Shown: positions 37,050-45,306 of the stretch, in pieces | Numbering within the stretch: position 1 is the stretch's first letter | Layout of the letters: each line of letters opens with the position of its first letter | DNA from: an uncultured Bacteroidales bacterium | GTDB taxonomy: Bacteria; Bacteroidota; Bacteroidia; Bacteroidales; P3 | Assembly: GCA_900315335.1 (NCBI GenBank) | Contig: OMYR01000057.1 | Coordinates: 1-64,000, forward strand | Reading direction: 5' to 3' | Length of the DNA: 64,000 nucleotides | Notes under the pieces: model-generated | What the model saw: only the letters and a program-made list of their open reading frames with translations | What the model was told of the DNA's origin: nothing | Database searches by the model: none | Made by a program: the position numbers and the translations under genes

Positions 37050-38324
37050 ATGAAACGCATAATTTTTGTAATATTGATTGTCTGCATTTCTTCCTTAGGA
37101 GTATTTGGACAAACGGCAAAGAAGAAATCGGCAAAGAAAAAGAAACCTGTTGTTATCGAGAAACCTGCCGAGATGGCATTGCCACCACGTTCAGCCGATT
37201 GCTTTTTTGCAGTTCAATTACCGCTTGATTCCACGTTTGGACCGACTGAACCGTTGCAGGGCTTCGGCTATGTCAATGAAATTGGCAGAGATGCTCAAAC
37301 CAAGAATGTCTTTGAGGCGGAGCATAACTCGGTTTGGTATAAAATAGATTGTCCATACGACGGCAAACTTATAATAGATGTAACTCCGAAAAGCGAGCAA
37401 GATGATTATGATATGCTTGTCTATAAATACACAGACAGATATTTTTGCAATAGAGTTGAGAAGAACAGAGTTAAACCTATAAGAAGTATTCTTTCCTCTC
37501 CAAATCCGGATAAGAAAGGACAGATAGGATTGTCTTTGACGGGTACGGCTGCAAATATTTCAAAGGAAAGTAATGTTGCATACGGTCGTTACATAGATGC
37601 TCAAAAAGGGGATAGTTATATTGTAGTGTTGGATAATTTGCATGACGGCGGTTTGGGGCATTCCATAAGAGCGGAAGTATATACTCAACATACGCCTTTA
37701 TATATTGAAGTCTATGATTCTATTGCCAAGACGAGGACAACGGCAAACATACGAATCAAGGACGCTAATACCGATGCGTTGGTTATGGATTTGACTGATG
37801 CCGGTAGAACAAAACTTAAACTTATTCCTCATCATACATACGAGATAAGCGTTATAAAGCCCGGATATTTTAATTACAAGACAACTACTTCGTACGAAAG
37901 TCGTGTGGGTAGAAAGGACAGTGTTTTGTCGGTGAGATTAATGGAAATCAAGACCGGTTCGGTACTGAAACTGAGCGGAGCACTGATGTATGATACAGAT
38001 GATAGAGATTCTGTTATAGTTATGCAGGAATCTTATTCTATATTGGATGAAGTGGCTAAGGTTTTGAACGAATATACACATATGCAGGTTGAAATTGTGG
38101 GTAGGATAGTAACCGATGGAGAGAATACCACAAAGGATAAAGAAAATTCAAGAAAGCGTGCTCAGGCAATAAAGAATTATTTGGTAACGAAAGGTGTTGC
38201 TGATGAGAGAATGACTGTTCGCGGTTCGACGAAAAAAGAACTCGAAGCACAGATAGCAGAGCAGAATAAAAAGAAAACTCAGCTATTTCCTGAATGCGAG
38301 ATAAAAATTAAAGCGATAAAGTAG
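37050..38324 (+). CDS. OmpA-family protein with periplasmic N-terminal domains
   Basis: A 424-aa protein with signal peptide (SSLGVFGQ), a Lys-rich linker (KKKSAKKKKPVV), a beta-rich region (~40-210), a carboxypeptidase regulatory-like segment (~230-300: TTANIRIKDANTDALVMDL), and a C-terminal OmpA peptidoglycan-binding domain (~310-424: YSILDEVAKVLNEYTHMQVEIVGRIVTDG, SRKRAQAIKNYLVTKGVADERMTVRG). It most likely links the outer membrane or periplasm to the cell wall. It resembles the T9SS-associated PorE only in its OmpA end; it lacks visible WD40 and TPR repeats, so I do not call it PorE. Confidence 0.75.
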   Translation: MKRIIFVILIVCISSLGVFGQTAKKKSAKKKKPVVIEKPAEMALPPRSADCFFAVQLPLDSTFGPTEPLQGFGYVNEIGRDAQTKNVFEAEHNSVWYKIDCPYDGKLIIDVTPKSEQDDYDMLVYKYTDRYFCNRVEKNRVKPIRSILSSPNPDKKGQIGLSLTGTAANISKESNVAYGRYIDAQKGDSYIVVLDNLHDGGLGHSIRAEVYTQHTPLYIEVYDSIAKTRTTANIRIKDANTDALVMDLTDAGRTKLKLIPHHTYEISVIKPGYFNYKTTTSYESRVGRKDSVLSVRLMEIKTGSVLKLSGALMYDTDDRDSVIVMQESYSILDEVAKVLNEYTHMQVEIVGRIVTDGENTTKDKENSRKRAQAIKNYLVTKGVADERMTVRGSTKKELEAQIAEQNKKKTQLFPECEIKIKAIK

Positions 38325-38408
38325 GCGTAAGGGTAGCGAAAACGTTAAATAAGCGTATTGTTTATTCCGACTATGGAGGCAAAGACGCAAAAAAGTGAAT
38401 AAAAAATT

Positions 38409-38438
38409 TTGTCAGTTTAATTATTTGTTATAATTTTG
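38409..38438 (+). promoter_or_regulatory. Promoter of tRNA-Gln
   Basis: TTG at 38409 and TAATTTTG at 38431-38438, spaced 19 bp, 23 bp before the tRNA. Confidence 0.85.
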
Positions 38439-38461
38439 CAAACTGAAATTTTAAGGGGTGA

Positions 38462-38532
38462 TGTCCCATAGTGTAGTGGCAACACGAGAGATTCTGGCTC
38501 TCTTAACTCAAGTTCGAATCTTGATGGGACAA
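38462..38532 (+). tRNA. tRNA-Gln (CTG)
   Basis: Cloverleaf of 71 nt: acceptor TGTCCCA/TGGGACA, D-arm GTGT...ACAC, anticodon stem AGAGA/TCTCT around TTCTGGC (anticodon CTG), T-arm TCAAG/CTTGA, discriminator A. CCA is not encoded. Confidence 0.93.
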
Positions 38533-38556
38533 CAACAAAGTGATGATTTAATTGTG

Positions 38557-38604
38557 TTAAGCGACATTTGAGATTTTTTAATCGATATGTCGCTTAATTT
38601 TTTT
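38557..38604 (+). terminator. Terminator after tRNA-Gln
   Basis: Perfect 11-bp stem TTAAGCGACAT/ATGTCGCTTAA with a 19-base loop, followed by TTTTTTT. Confidence 0.85.
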
Positions 38605-38787
38605 GTGAATGTTTTGCGTTGAGGTGCGAAAACATTTAGTGCGTATATGATTATTCGATTCTTATTAGTATATACGTTTTTGCGGTTGGCATATATGTTA
38701 TGTTGAGAGGTGTTCGGAATTTCTTTATGATAGTTTTGCTAAAATTGGTGTATGGCTTGGCAGTTTTGATGATTGACGACTAAAAAT

Positions 38788-38913
38788 TATTGTCAATAAC
38801 GAGTGAAATAATGTTAAACATTAAAAAAATAATATTAAACATGGATAAATTAGTGTTAAACATTAGAAAATTCGTGTTAAATGAGGAAGAAATAACAATA
38901 AATACGAAAAAAA
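38788..38913 (+). repeat. 21-bp-lattice array I (6 units)
   Basis: Units start at 38788, 38809, 38830, 38851, 38872 and 38893. Cores include AATGTTAAACATT, AATATTAAACATG and AGTGTTAAACATT with A-rich spacers. It lies between two tRNA genes. The open frame reads as five heptads (IMLNIKK, IILNMDK, LVLNIRK, FVLNEEE, ITINTKK); no start context suggests a real protein. Confidence 0.95.
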
Positions 38914-38980
38914 TATCAAATTGTAATAATTTGTTAATCAATGATAAGAAAAAAATATTTGAAAAAAGTTTTGGATTTAT

Positions 38981-39011
38981 TTGGCAGGTAAAGAGAAAAA
39001 GTGTAACTTTG
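38981..39011 (+). promoter_or_regulatory. Promoter of tRNA-Met
   Basis: TTG at 38981 and TAACTTTG at 39004-39011, spaced 20 bp. Confidence 0.8.
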
Positions 39012-39048
39012 CAAACGTTTTCATAAGGCTTAAAGTTTTTAATGGTCG

Positions 39049-39122
39049 GGTCCCTTAGCTCAGTTGGTTAGAGCATCTGACTCATAATCAGAGGGTCCTT
39101 GGTTCGAGCCCAAGAGGGACCA
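39049..39122 (+). tRNA. tRNA-Met (CAT)
   Basis: Cloverleaf of 74 nt: acceptor GGTCCCT/AGGGACC, D-arm GCTC...GAGC, anticodon stem TCTGA/TCAGA around CTCATAA (anticodon CAT), T-arm CTTGG/CCAAG, discriminator A. The first base pair is G-C, so it is not initiator-like; elongator Met is favoured, but a lysidine-modified Ile tRNA cannot be excluded. Confidence 0.9.
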
Positions 39123-39127
39123 CACAA

Positions 39128-39170
39128 AAGAGGCGGTATCAAAATCAAATGATATCGTCTCTTCTTTTTG
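39128..39170 (+). terminator. Terminator after tRNA-Met
   Basis: AAGAGGCGGTATC pairs with GATATCGTCTCTT (two G-T pairs), followed by CTTTTTG. Confidence 0.8.
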
Positions 39171-39518
39171 TCCCTATACGTTAAATTAATATAAAAGAAA
39201 CGGAAAAATTGGTGAGATAGATTTTATGTTATCAGTGTTATGTAAAAATTTAGTTTGGCAGTGAATATTGTATTTGGTCTGTTTCGTGAAATAAGGGTTT
39301 ATCTTTTTGTTTTATGTATTAAGCATAAAAACATTTTATTAGAACATATAAATACAGAATTATCTTACAATGTATAAAATAAAGATAATGAGTATCACAA
39401 TATAAGTGCTACAATGGTAGTTGCCGATATTTTTTACAAAGAAAAAGAAGTTGTTGGCGACATATCTGTCGCTATAAAATCTATATGGTATATCTTGGAT
39501 ATTAAAAGAGATGTATTG
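39171..39518. other. Intergenic region without visible genes
   Basis: About 350 bases of AT-rich sequence between the tRNA-Met terminator and the convergent secreted hypothetical. I see no credible gene, lattice array or known RNA in it. Confidence 0.5.
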
Positions 39519-40340
39519 TTAATATCGTATATATTTAATCCACTCTTTCATTGTGCTTTCAGCAGTTTGTCGAGCAACTGTGTAGGTCTCTCCACAGCCG
39601 TTAATTTTTATGGTGTCGGCAGAAAACGAAATTAAAGACCAATAAATGCCGCCGTCAGAATTAAATGTACAAGTATTCGGTCGAAATTTAGAGTTGTCTA
39701 TTTTTAGGTCATTTTGGGCAATTGACAAATTATTAGGATATATCTCGCTCGTAAATTCGCCTGTATTTTGATTTTTCATCATTCTGATGTTTTGAAAGAA
39801 TAGTGTTCCGTTGTCATTGTTTCGTGTAGCCGCAGCACGGATATATACCATAAAAGGATTTATAAGATAAACGAACATATGGCGATTGGTATTTATTTCA
39901 CAATATGGCATACCGTCATTATTGCCGTATGTAACGCCCATTCGCCATTCTTGTAAGCATTCACCTACATTATCAGCCGATAAACACTTCTTCATTTCGT
40001 ATGGTTTGACTGTTTCTATATTTTCAACTTTTTTTAGAATCTGACCGCCAATATATAACATTCCATTGGAAATTTCCATTGTAAGTGACTGTACATTTGT
40101 AGGAAAAGAAACCGAACCATTGGGCGAAAAAATCGTGCTATGTAAAACTCCGATACTCGGGATTTCAAGAATCGCTTTTATAGTAGAATCTTCTTTCGTG
40201 TAAAAAATGCAAACAGAATCTGTTATTATGGCTTCTGCATTATCATTAGCCCAAACTCCCTTGTATAAAGAGAAATCATTACTTGCATTCGCAATAATTG
40301 TAGCAAGAATGCAAAAAATTGAAAACAATAGTTTTTTCAT
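39519..40340 (-). CDS. Secreted hypothetical protein
   Basis: From ATG 40340 the product is 273 aa with a clear signal peptide (LLFSIFCILATIIANA). The mature part is beta-rich with two cysteines (MKKCLSADNVGECLQEW) that could form a disulfide. I do not recognise the family. The N-terminal MHLKYKNYIS extension in the open frame is rejected because the -7 element at 40368 lies just upstream of it. It is a single-gene transcript facing the tRNA-Met terminator. Confidence 0.6.
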   Translation of the reverse strand: MKKLLFSIFCILATIIANASNDFSLYKGVWANDNAEAIITDSVCIFYTKEDSTIKAILEIPSIGVLHSTIFSPNGSVSFPTNVQSLTMEISNGMLYIGGQILKKVENIETVKPYEMKKCLSADNVGECLQEWRMGVTYGNNDGMPYCEINTNRHMFVYLINPFMVYIRAAATRNNDNGTLFFQNIRMMKNQNTGEFTSEIYPNNLSIAQNDLKIDNSKFRPNTCTFNSDGGIYWSLISFSADTIKINGCGETYTVARQTAESTMKEWIKYIRY

Positions 40341-40367
40341 ACTGATATAATTTTTATATTTCAAATG

Positions 40368-40375
40368 CAAAGATA
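40368..40375 (-). promoter_or_regulatory. Promoter of the secreted hypothetical gene
   Basis: TATCTTTG on the minus strand, 27 bp before the ATG at 40340. Confidence 0.65.
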
Positions 40376-40447
40376 TAATATTTTGATGAACTGACAGGTG
40401 TTTGAGAATTATTATATTCTTATCCTTGTTCTCTTAATAATAAAAAT

Positions 40448-40573
40448 GATTAACTAAGACTATTTTATTAATGTCTGTAACTAATTTACTGATTACTGAC
40501 ACTATTTTATCAGTGTCCGTAACTAATTCACTGATTAGGGACATTATTTTGCTAATATGAGTTAAAAATAAAA
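40448..40573. repeat. 21-bp-lattice array J (6 units, diverged)
   Basis: Units start at 40448, 40469, 40490, 40511, 40532 and 40553. Cores vary (AATGTCTGTAACT, AGTGTCCGTAACT) and alternate with TGATTACTGACACT-type units, but the 21-bp spacing is exact. Spacers are T-rich; both flanking genes are on the minus strand. Confidence 0.85.
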
Positions 40574-40593
40574 TTTTGTTTAATATCGATAAA

Positions 40594-40634
40594 AAAACAA
40601 GACCAATTAAAAAAATATTTGGTCTTGTTTATTC
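40594..40634 (-). terminator. Terminator of the gldF-gldG operon
   Basis: AAACAAGACCAA pairs with TTGGTCTTGTTT around a 12-base loop; on the minus strand a T-rich tail follows. Confidence 0.8.
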
Positions 40635-40658
40635 GATTCCTGCGTAGTTATTGTCAAT

Positions 40659-41771
40659 TTATCTTGGCAAAGGAATGCCCTCAGCTCCGATATAAAAATA
40701 CGATGCAGGTTTTAGGACATTGTCTAAGTTGAAAAACTGCATTATCAAAGTATCCGTTGCATAGCGTGAAGATAAGGCGTAGCAGCGATTAACATCAAAG
40801 ATTTGATAAAAGTCTTTGTCGTCTTTGGCAATAGACGTTGGGTCGGACAATTTAACAAAGGTTTTCAGTGTTTCGGTTTTGCCTTTCTTGTCGTTTAACG
40901 TGATTATGAACGACGGGGCTTTTGTGAAAATGGTGTCTTTCTCCACTTGCGGAATATTTTTGGCTACTCTTTCGTAGTTCATCTCCACAAATGAGGAAAG
41001 GAACGCCAATACTTTGTTTGTATCAAAGGCAGGCAGAGTTTTGCCGTCAGAAGTTATGAATGAAAAGCCGTTGCCGTTGTTTACTAATGTGTAGTTTTCC
41101 TTTGCATCGTTAGGCAATTCAACTTTTATGCTCTCAATTTCGGATTGCTTATACTTGAAAACATTATGCGTTCTCCATAAATCTTCAATAGTTGAAAAAC
41201 GAGAGGATAGATAACCTCTGAAATTAGGGATATGCACGATGTATGGTGTGTTATCGCCTTTTTTAAGGATAAATGTACCCATTTCGTCGGGAGTTTCTGT
41301 GCCGACATAATAAGTCTTCTCCAATTTTTCTTTCTTAAACAACTTGATAGAGCCTATATTTATTGCATAACCCATAGTATAAACCTCTACCGTTTTGCCC
41401 ATTGTCGCCAAATCCTTGACAACATTGTTTCGTGCGGCTTTTGGTATAGGCTCACGAATACGCATATCCTTAAATGTTTCAAGTACGGTGCTTATAAGGA
41501 CTTTATTAGCCTCGAATTTTTTATTGACAGTCCAAGAATCATTATCTTTTTTCTCCAAGATAATTGTTCGATTGTCTTTGTCCTTGATTATTATCTTTGA
41601 AATATCGTTGATGTTTTCTATTTGAAGATTTTGTTTGATTGTCGTAGTGTTATTAACCAAAAAATAAATCAAACAAACGATAATCGCAATGACTGCAATC
41701 AAAATCAAACCTGCTAAATTCTTTTGCTTTCTGTTTAGGCTTTTGAATTTAGTTAATCTAAGTTTTTTCAT
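40659..41771 (-). CDS. DUF4340 domain membrane protein of the gliding ABC cluster
   Basis: A 370-aa protein with a basic N-terminus, one transmembrane helix (AGLILIAVIAIIVCLIYFLV, ~19-39) and a periplasmic domain of the DUF4340 kind (ISKIIIKDKDNRTIILEKKDNDSWTVN, tandem beta units). Its ATG directly abuts the gldG stop codon, so it is the third gene of a gldF-gldG unit. Such proteins often accompany GldG-type auxiliary subunits of ABC exporters. Function is not established. Confidence 0.75.
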   Translation of the reverse strand: MKKLRLTKFKSLNRKQKNLAGLILIAVIAIIVCLIYFLVNNTTTIKQNLQIENINDISKIIIKDKDNRTIILEKKDNDSWTVNKKFEANKVLISTVLETFKDMRIREPIPKAARNNVVKDLATMGKTVEVYTMGYAINIGSIKLFKKEKLEKTYYVGTETPDEMGTFILKKGDNTPYIVHIPNFRGYLSSRFSTIEDLWRTHNVFKYKQSEIESIKVELPNDAKENYTLVNNGNGFSFITSDGKTLPAFDTNKVLAFLSSFVEMNYERVAKNIPQVEKDTIFTKAPSFIITLNDKKGKTETLKTFVKLSDPTSIAKDDKDFYQIFDVNRCYALSSRYATDTLIMQFFNLDNVLKPASYFYIGAEGIPLPR

Positions 41772-43625
41772 TTATTTTCTTATGTTTTTACGTTTCCTAA
41801 TAAAAATAATTATAGCACCCATTAAGGAGATAATCAAGATAGGTACGACCATATTGACAATCTGCCATTGTGTTTTGATACGGTCAATCTTTGCCATATC
41901 CAATTTTCTTACGATAACTTCTCTTGAACGCAAAGGAATAAGGTCTTTATCGCCGCAAAGGTAATTTACACAATTAATCAGAAATTCTTTATTGCCGAAC
42001 ATTTGTCCTGTATAAATATCGTAACCCAATGGTACGACCTGATTGTTCTTAAATGTGTTAAGGGCTATATCTCCGTCCGCAACAACAATCATAGCCGTTG
42101 TGTCAGACATTGTCTTGTTTGCAATCATAGGATTGTTAAGCATTTCTTCGGGCAGACGATTGCGGAAAGGTGATGCAAACACTCCTTCTGTAAGAATAGC
42201 AAGAGTTTTTTCGCCTTGATTGAATAAGCGAGGTTCTTGTTTTTGTTTTAACATTTGAAGTGAAACCTCAACCGGGGCATTTAACAAACGAGTGTTGGAT
42301 GAAGATTTAAGTATAGGGTATGATGTTGTGGAGTTATTGCCGGCAACTGTGTCAATGGTGGAAACAAATGTCAGTTTTACAGGGTTTATTTTGTTGGATA
42401 TTATATGTTTTGTAGGAGAAACAGAAGGGAAAAAGTTCCAAGGGTAGAATGTCATCTGTGGCTGGCCGCTTTGATAAGTTCCTGTAACTATTGGAACCTT
42501 TACACATTGTAAGTCCATAACCAAATCGTTGTTAAGTTTTATTCCGTAGGATTGTAGAATATCTTCCGCACCTGTGAAATTGCTTATTGCCATAGTACGA
42601 GCCTTTGATTGCAATGAGTCCATACTTGCCGTCAATGGGTCAATCAACCAAAGGACTTTACCTCCATGCATTATGTATTGGTCAATGATATATAAGTCTT
42701 TTGGAGAAAACGGCTGCGTTGGTTTTGCCACAATAAGGCATTCAAATTTCTTTCGGAATTTCTTTACATTGTTGTTTATGGTGTCGTAAGAACGCTCCAT
42801 TAAAGCATCAATCTGACCGTTTATTGTAATTGAGTCAATGGTGTAACTTTCATCTAAGGTCTGGATAAAGTCAAGTAAATACGACGCATCTGCTTCGCCT
42901 TGTCCATAAAGGAATGCTATTGAAGGCTTTATACCTTGAATTAAATTGCGTATTGAAGAATAAATGGTATATTCAAGATTTTGAATGGAGGATTTAATAA
43001 CTTCGTCCTCCGATACACCTGTTTTTGTGGAAATCAATGATTTTATTGTCGTCTGATTACCATTGGAAATCTCTATATAAGGAAATATGTATTGCTGTTC
43101 TATTTTGTCGCCGTCAGTACTACGAATAAGTAATGGTTGAAAGCCTTTTGTGAATAGTTTTTGGTAAAACTCGGCTTTGTCTTTCTCTTCTTTTATATCT
43201 GTCGGGGCAACAAATTCAAATTCTATGTTTGAATTGTATGAACGCATCTCTTTCAATAAATCTCTTGTGGCGTTTCGCAGTTCTTTGTACGAAGCAGGCA
43301 AATCTTTTCCGTCCAAATAACAGCGAATCATTATCATATCATCGACTTTTTTCTGACCTTTTTTACCGCCAACCAATAACTGTTTTGTCGATTTGGATAA
43401 AGAGTAACGTTTTTCTTGTGTTAAATCTATTTTTGTGAATAAAAAACTTCCCAACACATTCAATAAAATCAAAACGGCTAATGCTACGACAAATTGAATG
43501 ATATGAGAGCGTTTTACATCGGCTTTTGCACTTACGGGATTGATTATTCCGCTTATTAGCGAACGTAAAGATTTTTTTGAATTATGTTTTTGCTGTGGGT
43601 TGTCGTTCATATTTATATTTTTCAT
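41772..43625 (-). CDS. gldG: Gliding-motility ABC transporter auxiliary protein GldG
   Basis: A 617-aa membrane protein: TM helix near residue 45 (HIIQFVVALAVLILLNVLGSFLF), then KIDLTQEKRYSLSKSTKQLL typical of GldG, a periplasmic GldG/IFT52-like domain (SIAFLYGQGEADASYLLDFIQTLDESY, KVLWLIDPL) and a second TM helix at the C-terminus followed by a basic tail. GldG and GldF form the membrane part of the GldAFG exporter needed for gliding in Flavobacterium. It lies 28 bp after gldF. Confidence 0.9.
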   Translation of the reverse strand: MKNINMNDNPQQKHNSKKSLRSLISGIINPVSAKADVKRSHIIQFVVALAVLILLNVLGSFLFTKIDLTQEKRYSLSKSTKQLLVGGKKGQKKVDDMIMIRCYLDGKDLPASYKELRNATRDLLKEMRSYNSNIEFEFVAPTDIKEEKDKAEFYQKLFTKGFQPLLIRSTDGDKIEQQYIFPYIEISNGNQTTIKSLISTKTGVSEDEVIKSSIQNLEYTIYSSIRNLIQGIKPSIAFLYGQGEADASYLLDFIQTLDESYTIDSITINGQIDALMERSYDTINNNVKKFRKKFECLIVAKPTQPFSPKDLYIIDQYIMHGGKVLWLIDPLTASMDSLQSKARTMAISNFTGAEDILQSYGIKLNNDLVMDLQCVKVPIVTGTYQSGQPQMTFYPWNFFPSVSPTKHIISNKINPVKLTFVSTIDTVAGNNSTTSYPILKSSSNTRLLNAPVEVSLQMLKQKQEPRLFNQGEKTLAILTEGVFASPFRNRLPEEMLNNPMIANKTMSDTTAMIVVADGDIALNTFKNNQVVPLGYDIYTGQMFGNKEFLINCVNYLCGDKDLIPLRSREVIVRKLDMAKIDRIKTQWQIVNMVVPILIISLMGAIIIFIRKRKNIRK

Positions 43626-43653
43626 AACAAGTCTTGAAATGTTTGTTTCATAA

Positions 43654-44391
43654 TTATTTTTTCCAATTACGGCTCTGCAAACTTATCTTGGTAAGCAAAA
43701 TAAACAATGCTGTTGCGGATAAGAAGTATAGTACATCTCGCGTGTCGATAACTCCTCTTGATATGGATTCATAATGATTTGCAATTCCGAATTGACTTAT
43801 CGTTAAATCGAATTGTTGTAAAAACGGTATCTGTGCAATGAAATCAAAACCGATATAAGCAACCAAACAAAAGACAATGGAAATGATAAACGCAACTATT
43901 TGATTGTTTGTAAGCGATGAACAGAAAATTCCGATGGATGCAAATATGCCGCCAAGAAATACCAATCCGATATACGAGCCTAATATTCCTCCGATATCCA
44001 AATTACCTTTCGGCGAACCGAGTTGATAAATGCAAATCATATATATAAATGTAGGCAAAACCGATAGTATTACTATAATCAAAGCAGCAAAGAACTTGCC
44101 CATAATTATGGATAAATCGCTAACGGGTCTTGTTAAAAGTATTTCTATCGTACCGTTTTTCTTTTCCTCTGCAAACATCTTCATAGTGATTGCCGATATT
44201 AGAAACAGAAATACCCATGGCGAAATAAAGAACAATCCATACAGACTTGCCACTGCCGAATCAAAGACATTGACACCCGATTTTATCACCCAAAGAAGTA
44301 ATCCGTTAATAATCAAAAATACAAAGATTGTTATGTATCCTATAAGTGAGGTTAAGAAACTATTTAATTCTTTTTTTAATATAGTAAACAT
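43654..44391 (-). CDS. gldF: Gliding-motility ABC transporter permease GldF
   Basis: A 245-aa permease with about six transmembrane helices, starting MFTILKKELNSFLTSLIGYITIFVFLIINGLLLW and containing EEKKNGTIEILLTRPVSDLSIIMGKFFAALIIV, the conserved NosY/ABC-2 coupling region. It pairs with GldG and the ATPase GldA. The gldA gene is not adjacent and not found in this window. A -7 element lies at 44420, 29 bp upstream. Confidence 0.92.
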   Translation of the reverse strand: MFTILKKELNSFLTSLIGYITIFVFLIINGLLLWVIKSGVNVFDSAVASLYGLFFISPWVFLFLISAITMKMFAEEKKNGTIEILLTRPVSDLSIIMGKFFAALIIVILSVLPTFIYMICIYQLGSPKGNLDIGGILGSYIGLVFLGGIFASIGIFCSSLTNNQIVAFIISIVFCLVAYIGFDFIAQIPFLQQFDLTISQFGIANHYESISRGVIDTRDVLYFLSATALFILLTKISLQSRNWKK

Positions 44392-44419
44392 CTTTTGTTT
44401 GTTTTTTTATTTCGGTGTG

Positions 44420-44427
44420 CAAAGATA
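44420..44427 (-). promoter_or_regulatory. Promoter of the gldF operon
   Basis: TATCTTTG on the minus strand, 29 bp before the gldF ATG. Confidence 0.7.
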
Positions 44428-44532
44428 ATGTATTTTTTACAATTGAGATAACAACATATTCAATAAATGAAAAACTCTACCGCTTTGAAAAGAAAAATTC
44501 TTAAACGAAGATTTGAACGTAATATTGAATGA

Positions 44533-45150
44533 TTACTGCTTTTCAGTCTTTTCAATTTTCCACTCTGTGAAGTCAGGCAGATAATCCAATGGTAGGAAAC
44601 CTTCCTTTTCGTATGCTGTCGGCAGTTTTTCTATATCGAAATAATCGATAAGTGTCGTTGAGTTGTATTCGCCAATCATTTTCTCACAAAGCAAATATGC
44701 AGCCGTTAGCGTATTGTCATTTTTTATTAAGCCTTTGCCTGCAATCTTCAAACCAATCTTGTCGTTTATTTCTTCACTTTCCATTGGTAAGAAAAATAAA
44801 TCCTTACTCTGCAAACGTATATTCTCATATTCTATCGAGCAATGCTTACCCTGTGCTTTTGAAAAGGCGCTGCAACTCCAAAAATCCATTATCGGACAAT
44901 TCTCAACCAACGCAATAACATCTTCGAAGAAGTTCTCATCGCCCAAGGCTGTGAAATTAATATCGCGCCCCTGCTCGTTCAAATCCGATAATACGAAATC
45001 AACTCCCTCACTATACTCTTTCAAATACGCATCTAATTTTTGAAGAATTTCGTCTGCCTCATCGTCAGTCAAAGAGTCAATATCCATTAATTTATCTTTC
45101 AGTGTAGAAAATTTTTGCCAAAAAACAATTGCTTTATCTTTCAAATCCAT
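44533..45150 (-). CDS. Hypothetical cytoplasmic protein
   Basis: A 205-aa acidic protein with no signal peptide or membrane helix. The N-terminus is helical and charged (LTDDEADEILQKLDAYLKEY). I recognise no domain. Array K lies 26 bp upstream and gldF about 140 bp downstream with its own promoter, so it appears to be a single-gene unit. Confidence 0.6.
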   Translation of the reverse strand: MDLKDKAIVFWQKFSTLKDKLMDIDSLTDDEADEILQKLDAYLKEYSEGVDFVLSDLNEQGRDINFTALGDENFFEDVIALVENCPIMDFWSCSAFSKAQGKHCSIEYENIRLQSKDLFFLPMESEEINDKIGLKIAGKGLIKNDNTLTAAYLLCEKMIGEYNSTTLIDYFDIEKLPTAYEKEGFLPLDYLPDFTEWKIEKTEKQ

Positions 45151-45175
45151 AATTTTTTAATTTATGTTGTTTTAT

Positions 45176-45280
45176 TATGTACCATTATTCTTGAAATAAT
45201 GTTTAACACTAATTCGCTAATGTTTAATATTAATTTTTTAATGTTAAACACTAATTTTCTAAAATCACATACTAAAAAAT
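45176..45280. repeat. 21-bp-lattice array K (5 units)
   Basis: Units start at 45176, 45197, 45218, 45239 and 45260. Cores AATGTTTAACACT, AATGTTTAATATT and AATGTTAAACACT have T-rich spacers; the outer units are degenerate. Both flanking genes (hypothetical and murB) are on the minus strand. Confidence 0.92.
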
Positions 45281-45306
45281 TTATACCTTATACCATTAAA
45301 ATCCAA

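Noticed and set aside
37050..38324. OmpA-family gene as PorE of the T9SS
   Set aside because: PorE has TPR and WD40 repeats before its OmpA domain; this protein does not show them.
38790..39026. Open frame of 78 codons between the tRNA genes
   Set aside because: Its first half is the open frame of array I and its end overlaps the tRNA-Met promoter, so a real protein is unlikely.
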